NCBI GenBank assembly: GCA_031292435.1
Contig: JARLHD010000433.1
Span: forward strand, 1-32,461
Length of the DNA: 32,461 bases
Direction of reading: 5' to 3'
Origin: Ignavibacteriaceae bacterium
GTDB taxonomy: Bacteria; Bacteroidota; Ignavibacteria; Ignavibacteriales; Ignavibacteriaceae
Shown one piece after another: positions 25,207-32,461 of this stretch (positions are counted from its first letter, which is position 1; each line of letters begins with the position of its first letter). The notes beneath the pieces were generated by a model that saw only the letters and a program-made list of their open reading frames with translations, had not been told where the DNA came from and did no database searches. The position numbers and the translations under genes are program-made.

Positions 25207-26394
25207 ATGGGAAAATTTAATTTAACAAAAATGCAGAATATAATTTCCTCAATGAAATTGGATGGATGGTTATTTTATGATTTCAGAGGATCGAATGAAC
25301 TCGCATTAAATATTTTAGAAATTCCAAAGGAACGACATTTAACAAGAAGGTTCTATTATCTGATACCATCAAAAGGGACGCCTATTAAGATTGTAAATGC
25401 CATTGAGGCTGGAAACTTAGATCATTTACCTGGTGATAAATTGACATATTCGGATCATTCATCACTGACAAATCATCTTAAAAATATAATAACTACTCAT
25501 AAAATAATAGCAATGGAATACAGTCCCTTTAATGCTATACCTTATGTTTCTAAAGTTGATGCCGGGACAATAGAACAAATAAAATCTTTTGGTGCAGATA
25601 TTAGGAGCAGCGCCGACCTTATATCTATGTTTGATGCTATTTGGACAATTGAGTTGTTCAACGAAAACAAACCTGTAGCAAATGCTCTCTATGAAATCGT
25701 AAAGAAATCATTTAATTTCATAAAGGAGAGTTTGAATGAAAACAAAAGATTAAATGAATATGACGTTCAACAATTCATTATGAAGGAATTTGAAAACAGA
25801 TATTATTACACAGACTCTCCACCAATTGTAGGAGTAAATGAAAACAGTGCTAATCCCCATTATGCACCGGATGAAAAGATACATAAACAAATCAATAAAG
25901 GTGATTTTGTTTTAATAGATCTATGGGCAAAGGTAAACAGGGATAATGCTGTATGGGCTGATATTACATGGGTTGGATATATTGGGGATTCAATACCAAA
26001 TAAATATACAAAGATATTTAATATTGTAGCTGAAGCCAGGGATGCAGCATTTAAATTAATTTCAGATCGATTTCAACAAGGAGAAGAAGTAAGAGGCTTT
26101 GAAGGAGATGATGCAGCGAGAGAAGTTATTATGAAATCAGGTTATGGTAAATATTTTATTCACAGAACAGGTCATTCGATCACAAGTGATCTTCATGGCA
26201 GCGGAGCACATTTAGATAATTATGAAACAAGGGATGAAAGACTAATATTACCGTCTACCTCCTTTTCAATAGAGCCTGGAATTTATCTGACAGGAGATTT
26301 TGGAATAAGAAGTGAGATAGATGTTTTTATAACAAAAGAGGGAAAAGTAATTTCAACCGGAGGTGAATGGCAGAAAGAGATAATTCATTTTTAA
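25207..26394 (+). CDS. M24 family metallopeptidase (Xaa-Pro aminopeptidase-like)
   Basis: The 395-residue protein has the creatinase/aminopeptidase P build: an N-terminal domain (about 1-150) and a pita-bread catalytic domain. All five metal ligands of the dinuclear site can be placed: D238 (FVLIDLWAK), D252 (VWADITW), H323 (HRTGHSI), E356 (SIEPGIYL) and E370 (IRSEIDVF). It probably removes N-terminal residues before proline, or acts as a related dipeptidase. TTAGGAATAAT before ATG 25207 gives an AGGA site. No signal peptide is seen, so cytosolic. It stands alone, divergent from the secreted-protein gene and convergent with atpC. Confidence 0.9.
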   Translation: MGKFNLTKMQNIISSMKLDGWLFYDFRGSNELALNILEIPKERHLTRRFYYLIPSKGTPIKIVNAIEAGNLDHLPGDKLTYSDHSSLTNHLKNIITTHKIIAMEYSPFNAIPYVSKVDAGTIEQIKSFGADIRSSADLISMFDAIWTIELFNENKPVANALYEIVKKSFNFIKESLNENKRLNEYDVQQFIMKEFENRYYYTDSPPIVGVNENSANPHYAPDEKIHKQINKGDFVLIDLWAKVNRDNAVWADITWVGYIGDSIPNKYTKIFNIVAEARDAAFKLISDRFQQGEEVRGFEGDDAAREVIMKSGYGKYFIHRTGHSITSDLHGSGAHLDNYETRDERLILPSTSFSIEPGIYLTGDFGIRSEIDVFITKEGKVISTGGEWQKEIIHF

Positions 26395-26423
26395 GATTTA
26401 ATAAATATAGCAAATCATTTATT

Positions 26424-26861
26424 TTATTTAACCCGGGTGTTAACAGAATCTTTAGGTAAATATTTTTCTACAACCAGTATCCTATTTAATGCTCTCTTTA
26501 ATGATGATTGAGCACGTTCTAAATCAGTTTCAGGTAATTTCTCTTCAATTCTTTTTTTTGCTCTTTCCATAGCTCTTCCAGCTCTTTCGATGTCAATTGA
26601 AGTAACTTCCTCCAAAGAATCAGCAAGGACGAGTATCTTATTATTATTAACCTCAACAGTTCCCCCACCAGTTGCAAAGAATAAAGTATCATTATTTGGA
26701 ATAATTACTTTAACAAAACCTATTTCAAAAGTACTTATAATGGGAGCATGGTTAAACAAAACCTGGAAACTCCCCTGAGTACCCGGGATTGTAATAGACT
26801 TTGCATCCCCAGAAAAGGTTACTTTATAAGGCGTAATTATTTCAATATAAAGATCCGGCAT
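26424..26861 (-). CDS. atpC: ATP synthase F1 subunit epsilon
   Basis: The 145-residue protein has the epsilon/delta N-terminal beta-sandwich (LYIEIITPYKVTFSGDAKSI, then PGTQGSFQVLFNHAPII and FATGGGTVEVNNNKILVLAD) and a C-terminal helical hairpin (IERAGRAMERAKKRIEEK, then ERAQSSLKRALNRI). Epsilon joins the rotor stalk to F1 and restrains ATP hydrolysis. It begins 2 bases after atpD and closes a two-gene operon. Confidence 0.94.
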   Translation of the reverse strand: MPDLYIEIITPYKVTFSGDAKSITIPGTQGSFQVLFNHAPIISTFEIGFVKVIIPNNDTLFFATGGGTVEVNNNKILVLADSLEEVTSIDIERAGRAMERAKKRIEEKLPETDLERAQSSLKRALNRILVVEKYLPKDSVNTRVK

Positions 26862-26863
26862 TT

Positions 26864-28312
<1,449 letters not shown>

Positions 28313-28359
28313 TTATTCGGGAAAGATAATCCAAATGAACAAGAACTCCCCTTTATAGA

Positions 28360-28383
28360 AATGCTCTCTATTTCAAGAGCATT
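28360..28383 (-). terminator. Possible weak hairpin at the end of the phospholipase D-family gene
   Basis: AATGCTCT (28360-28367) pairs with AGAGCATT (28376-28383) across an 8-base loop that contains the TAG stop of the gene. On the minus strand it is followed by TCTATAAAGG, without a proper T-run, so termination is uncertain. It lies upstream of atpD and may limit readthrough into it. Confidence 0.35.
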
Positions 28384-30683
28384 AATTTCTTAGATGCAGT
28401 AAATCCGTCACCTTTAATTCTGTATATATATATCCCACTTGAGAATCCATCAGCGTTAAAATCAATTGCCATAATACCTGCAGGAGCAGTTCCCTTGAAT
28501 AAGGTTTTTATTTCCCGACCGAGAATATCAAAAATCTTCAATTCTATGTATTGAGAATGGGGGACTTCAAATCGAATAGTGGTAACAGGGTTAAAAGGAT
28601 TCGGATAATTCTGATAAAGCTTATAACTTAAGTTATCCGATAAGCCTTCTGATTTAATTCCAGTAATTACCGGAACAATAAAAGTACCAACTCCCCCAAG
28701 GTCATTATAGCGATGTTTAAAATCCTGCATAAATTGATTAGCAATATTAATATCATCAATAATCAAAGTGTTTTCATCATTATATTGCTCTGCAGCAGAA
28801 GACCAATTATGGGAACCTGTAATAACAGTCGGATGTGACAAAGGATTCGATGCATCTACCATGGCATATTTATCATGAAGAGTATTACCAGTATTTGCCC
28901 ACATATCAACGAAAGATTTCAGACTAGAAAATTGATTACCAGTGCCGGTAATATCATCCATAATGCCTTTAACATCTTTAACAGTGGAATTAAACCGGTT
29001 GTGAATTGCAGTAACGATGTCACTTCTGGTAAATGTCATTACAGCAAAATATATACTGGAATCAGCAGTATAAATCGTATTGATTATCTGGTTCGTTACG
29101 CCGTCAGAAGGACTGAAATAACTTCTTACACTTCTTCCGCCAATAATGAACGAATGGGGGGTAACATTTGATTTAGCGCTTCCAAACTTTGCTAAAGAAG
29201 GATTAGGAATTTCAGTGTTACTTCCCCACATAACCTCAAATTCCTGTTGATAAGCTAAAGCCAAAGCATGATCATTTAATTCAATAACATTATTTTTCCA
29301 GGTTAGTTCAGTCGAAGTAATATTCCACGAACCAGTCCAAACCCAGTCATTTGAGTTAATAGAATCCCTTGAATCAAAGACAAAAAACTTATTATGCATA
29401 ATATCTGTAGTGTCAGTATTCCTTCTACTAACAAGAATACCCGCATTCATTATTGTTTGCATATTATCCTGAGTGGCACGGGAATCATAAACTACTCTAA
29501 CTTTGACACCTCTATCTCTTGCAGTTACAAGTGCATCCGCAACACTAGGAAGACCAGAAAAACTGTAAACTGCCATATCAATAGAATATCTAGCATTATT
29601 TATTCTAGATAGAAGTTTTTGTTGAAAGTCCACATTGCCAAGAGCAGCATTTCCCGGAATAGCTACAGATGTGTCAACAGCATAATTAAAATAAATATTT
29701 ATCTTACCAGTAGAAGTATCAATCACGCCTGTTGTAGCGTTTATTAATCCCCCGACGCTTCTTCCATAAGAATTATCGGAAACTACTTTGAAATAATAAA
29801 GAGTACCGGCAGTTAAGCCAGATATTTTAACTTTATGAAAGGTTGTATCTTCATTAACAATCACCGAATCCATTTCCAGATTAGATGTAAGACCATACTT
29901 AACCTGACTGATGCCTTTCCTTAGAGTATGAAAACATATTGATAACGAATTTGGATCAATTTCAACTGCAAAAACAGAATTTATAATTAAAGGAGATAGA
30001 TCAGGGGAAATAATATCCTGAATAAATCTTGGCTGGAGTTGATATCCTGTACTGAAAGGAGCGTTATAAGTATGCTGACTTAAAACTCCAATCAAACTAA
30101 CCTGTTGTGTAGGAATAGTTGTTCCTATTATTGAAGTGACATATTTATTAATGTACAATCCACTAGTAAAAGATCCGGTTGAATCAGAAATGGTATATGC
30201 TCCTCCAGAAGCAAAATTACCCGTATTACTTATTGTTACATTATTCAATTGAATGAGGACACTCTCTAAATTTTCAATACCATTCCACTGCTGACTAAGA
30301 ATATCAGAAATTGTTACGACTTTTGGCACAAGAGTATGTCCTCTCGAAAGAATAGAATAAGAATTTCCGGTAGCATAGTTCATTTCAGCCAGTCCATCAT
30401 AATTTGTCAAAGTACCAGAAACCCTGACAGAATCCCCCAAAAGGACTTTGCTAGAAAAAGAACTTCCATAAACAGCAATACCAGCAGTAGAGTCCTGCAG
30501 AGATACCGGTCCACTGGCACCGAATTGGGTAGTAGATGTTACGACGCCTGTAACAGTAACAACTTTATTAACATTTCTGGGTACACCTGTAGAATCATTT
30601 ATTCTAACAGAATCAATTGTAGTCTGGGCATACAAATTAAAAGTTAAGAATAAACAGACAATAAGTGCAAACAATTTTTTCAT
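28368..30683 (-). CDS. Secreted phospholipase D-superfamily protein with type IX sorting domain
   Basis: The 771-residue protein starts with a signal peptide (MKKLFALIVCLFLTFNLYAQ). Residues about 22-225 hold two OB-like/DUF5689-type units (VVTVTGVVTSTTQFG and GAYTISDSTGSFTSGLYI). Residues about 228-320 look like a fibronectin type III domain (ISGLTAGTLYYFKVVSDN). The catalytic region (about 330-665) has both HKD motifs: H430-K432-D437 in MHNKFFVFDS and H603-K605-D610 in LHDKYAMVD, each followed by a GS-W-N segment (TGSWNIT, TGSHNWSS). The C-terminus is a Por sorting domain (LYQNYPNPFNPVTTIRFEVP). Two HKD motifs make one active site for phosphodiester cleavage or transfer; the OB-like units suggest nucleic acid, but phospholipid is possible. 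It overlaps the lipoprotein gene by 4 bp. Confidence 0.9.
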   Translation of the reverse strand: MKKLFALIVCLFLTFNLYAQTTIDSVRINDSTGVPRNVNKVVTVTGVVTSTTQFGASGPVSLQDSTAGIAVYGSSFSSKVLLGDSVRVSGTLTNYDGLAEMNYATGNSYSILSRGHTLVPKVVTISDILSQQWNGIENLESVLIQLNNVTISNTGNFASGGAYTISDSTGSFTSGLYINKYVTSIIGTTIPTQQVSLIGVLSQHTYNAPFSTGYQLQPRFIQDIISPDLSPLIINSVFAVEIDPNSLSICFHTLRKGISQVKYGLTSNLEMDSVIVNEDTTFHKVKISGLTAGTLYYFKVVSDNSYGRSVGGLINATTGVIDTSTGKINIYFNYAVDTSVAIPGNAALGNVDFQQKLLSRINNARYSIDMAVYSFSGLPSVADALVTARDRGVKVRVVYDSRATQDNMQTIMNAGILVSRRNTDTTDIMHNKFFVFDSRDSINSNDWVWTGSWNITSTELTWKNNVIELNDHALALAYQQEFEVMWGSNTEIPNPSLAKFGSAKSNVTPHSFIIGGRSVRSYFSPSDGVTNQIINTIYTADSSIYFAVMTFTRSDIVTAIHNRFNSTVKDVKGIMDDITGTGNQFSSLKSFVDMWANTGNTLHDKYAMVDASNPLSHPTVITGSHNWSSAAEQYNDENTLIIDDINIANQFMQDFKHRYNDLGGVGTFIVPVITGIKSEGLSDNLSYKLYQNYPNPFNPVTTIRFEVPHSQYIELKIFDILGREIKTLFKGTAPAGIMAIDFNADGFSSGIYIYRIKGDGFTASKKLMLLK

Positions 30684-31762
30684 TGGCCAAGGTCCGTAGA
30701 TAAAATAAATCTTCTAATTATATTTTTTTGAGAATCGAGGACATATAAAGTCTGATCAAAGAAACCCACTCCTGCAGGTTTTGAGAACCAAGTAGTACCA
30801 CCGAAAGACTGGAGCTCATCCCCATAAGGACTAAATTTAAAAACGCTATCTTTTCCGGGATCTCCATCAGCAATATAGATATTACCTGATGGGTCAATAC
30901 AACTTCCAGTTGGTGCACCAAATCTGTTCGGTTGAACAAACTTCATCCCATCAGAAGGATTAAAAGCACTACGGTATCCCTCAGATTGCTGATTCTCAAA
31001 GTGCTGAAACCATTGAGCTTTGAAAGCAGTTGCATTATCAACATTTTTATCATAGGTAGCAATAAAATCCAGATTTTTCTTACTAAAAGATGTCATGCAG
31101 TTAATTCCGTTAGCAGTAATCAAACCGGAGCTAAGAGCATCAATATTATGAACCGATCCGAGAGAAGAATCAGCATTCGAACCAATAGTAACAAATTGAA
31201 GAATTGCATTATCCGGATCATAAATACTTGTATTATTAATCCCTGTCCTTGCTACATAATAAGAATTATCATAAAAAGCAGTTACAGCAGAAAATGTACA
31301 GAGAGGATGATAATCAATGTCTGATTTTCTTGGAAGGATTAACCTAGGAACAGCATTTCCAATAATATGATTTACAGCAAAAAGATCTATTTTATAAACA
31401 GCGCTATAAGTTATAGAATTAATTTCAGTTTGCGCACAAACAATCAGATTCAGCTTATAATCTTCAGCAATAGCAATTGGCTTCTTAATAGATAAAGTTC
31501 CTAAAACTGTACCGGCAGTATTAAGCATAACGATTCGATCATTATCAGTGTCGCAAACATAAATGAAGGGTTCGTGACCAATCAGTATCGCCTGTGGATT
31601 ATTATAACCTCCCCAATCCGGGTTAAGATGAACATAGACAGTATCGCCACCGGCATTTCCGGCACCGTGGTAATCGCCTAATTGATTAATATCAAATTTA
31701 TCGGAACAGCCAAATATAAAGGGAATTATCAGTATCACAGATATTAAAAACTTTTTAATCAT
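30680..31762 (-). CDS. NHL/six-bladed-propeller-like lipoprotein
   Basis: The 360-residue protein has a lipoprotein signal peptide ending in a lipobox (IFGC, Cys19). The mature part shows repeated short motifs of NHL or SMP-30-like propeller blades: FIYVCDTDNDRIVMLNTAGT, then SCIDPSGNIYIADGDPGKDS with VFKFSPYGDELQSFGG, and LYVLDSQKNIIRRF. It should be anchored in the outer or inner membrane and bind a ligand or protein. It lies between the PorV-like gene (3-base gap) and the phospholipase D-family gene (4-bp overlap), which suggests the three form one export or surface unit. No enzyme motif is visible. Confidence 0.85.
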   Translation of the reverse strand: MIKKFLISVILIIPFIFGCSDKFDINQLGDYHGAGNAGGDTVYVHLNPDWGGYNNPQAILIGHEPFIYVCDTDNDRIVMLNTAGTVLGTLSIKKPIAIAEDYKLNLIVCAQTEINSITYSAVYKIDLFAVNHIIGNAVPRLILPRKSDIDYHPLCTFSAVTAFYDNSYYVARTGINNTSIYDPDNAILQFVTIGSNADSSLGSVHNIDALSSGLITANGINCMTSFSKKNLDFIATYDKNVDNATAFKAQWFQHFENQQSEGYRSAFNPSDGMKFVQPNRFGAPTGSCIDPSGNIYIADGDPGKDSVFKFSPYGDELQSFGGTTWFSKPAGVGFFDQTLYVLDSQKNIIRRFILSTDLGQ

Positions 31763-31765
31763 TTT

Positions 31766-32461
31766 TTATAGACCTAAAATAATTGAGAAACGATGTGCAG
31801 TACCTAATCTTACAAAATTTGAATAAGAATAATCAAAAGTAACATTTGCGAGGCTGACCGGAACATAAACACCCGCACCAAAAGAATAATTCTGTTCGTC
31901 TACATTGAATTTATACCCTCCACGAAGATAGAACGTACTTTTCCAATTGTATTCAACACCTGTGCTTAAATTTTCGCTGTTGTCATTCGGATGATTTAAC
32001 TGAATAGAAGCAGTTATTTTATTTATTTCATCCTGATAAGGTTCAAATGCAAAACCGATTCTAAATTCTGTGGGGGGTGAAAAAGCCTGCCACTGTGACT
32101 GACTTCTTTTTCCGATAAGAACAACCTGACCATCAGGAGCAAGCTGATTACCAAAATTTGTAACTGCAACAGCAAACCTAGTTGTTCCCAATCCTGTCCA
32201 ATAATAAGTTCCGAGATCAATCATTACTCCACGCATTTTCAATTTATCAAGAGTTTCTTCAATATACCTTACAGTACCGCCAAAACTAAACTGATCTGTC
32301 ATTTTCCTTGAGTAAGTTACGGCAAGTGCGATATCACCAAAGCCAAAATAATCTCCTGTACCAAAAGGCTGAAACTCAGTTGTAACAGGCATATCCTGCA
32401 TAGATAGGGCAGTAAAGGCGACACCAAAGGCATTAGTCTCATCCATATGATAAACTGCACC
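31766..32461 (-). CDS. PorV/PorQ-family outer-membrane protein (5' end cut by window)
   Basis: The frame is open through the right edge (codons GAVYH precede the internal ATG at 32446), so the start lies outside; about 231 C-terminal residues are present. The sequence is a series of alternating amphipathic beta strands: FGFGDIALAVTYSRKMTDQF, FSFGGTVRYIEETLDKLKM, TRFAVAVTNFGNQL, KSTFYLRGGYKFNVDEQNYS and a last strand ending RFSIILGL. The content matches PorV/PorQ relatives (UPF0164-like beta-barrels), which in type IX secretion carry cargo to the attachment complex. Linkage with a type IX cargo gene two genes downstream supports a role in export, but PorV and PorQ types were not told apart. 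Confidence 0.82.
   Translation of the reverse strand, partial: GAVYHMDETNAFGVAFTALSMQDMPVTTEFQPFGTGDYFGFGDIALAVTYSRKMTDQFSFGGTVRYIEETLDKLKMRGVMIDLGTYYWTGLGTTRFAVAVTNFGNQLAPDGQVVLIGKRSQSQWQAFSPPTEFRIGFAFEPYQDEINKITASIQLNHPNDNSENLSTGVEYNWKSTFYLRGGYKFNVDEQNYSFGAGVYVPVSLANVTFDYSYSNFVRLGTAHRFSIILGL

Overview
This window reads like a piece of chromosome from an Ignavibacteria-type member of the Bacteroidota/Chlorobi group. The evidence is: two secreted proteins ending in a Por (type IX secretion) sorting domain of the 'QNYPNPFNP' kind; a PorV/PorQ-like outer-membrane protein; a bacillithiol gene (bshC); atpD-atpC standing apart from the other ATP synthase genes; AT-rich DNA; and weak or absent Shine-Dalgarno sites at many starts. 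The phylum is an inference from gene content. No rRNA, tRNA, CRISPR array, insertion sequence or prophage gene was seen.

Layout. 1-2865 (minus): hpnC-hpnD-hpnE, the three-enzyme squalene route, with hpnE cut by the window edge. 3082-4695 (plus): prfC, peptide release factor 3. 4696-5369: the only long stretch without a recognised gene; it holds a possible 56-residue membrane protein, a 20-bp tandem repeat and two hairpins. 5370-10260 (minus): a housekeeping operon of a YbbR-domain protein, tmk, an S41 protease (ctpA-like), the detached C-terminal domain of that protease behind an in-frame TAA, and bshC. 10286-11404 (minus): two bacterial microcompartment (BMC) shell genes with no enzyme or pentamer gene nearby, ended by a strong terminator. 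11487-14089 (minus): rel (ppGpp synthetase/hydrolase) and ruvX. 14413-19379 (plus): a VWA protein and a MoxR/ChlI-like AAA+ ATPase, then a GT4 and a GT9 glycosyltransferase. 19442-22009 (minus): alpha-glucan phosphorylase. 22137-25043 (minus): a large secreted protein with its own terminator. 25207-26394 (plus): an M24 metallopeptidase. 26424-28273 (minus): atpD-atpC. 28368-32461 (minus): a PorV-like protein, an NHL-type lipoprotein and a secreted two-HKD phospholipase D-family enzyme in tight linkage.

The window joins core functions (isoprenoid lipid synthesis, translation termination, stringent response, dTMP synthesis, ATP synthesis, glycogen breakdown) with envelope and export functions. 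The points most worth following are the protease split by one stop codon in the same frame, the orphan BMC pair whose second member carries a 170-residue tail with a C-terminal SAP/Rho-N-like motif, the palindrome between rel and the VWA/AAA+ operon, and the PorV-lipoprotein-phospholipase D operon.
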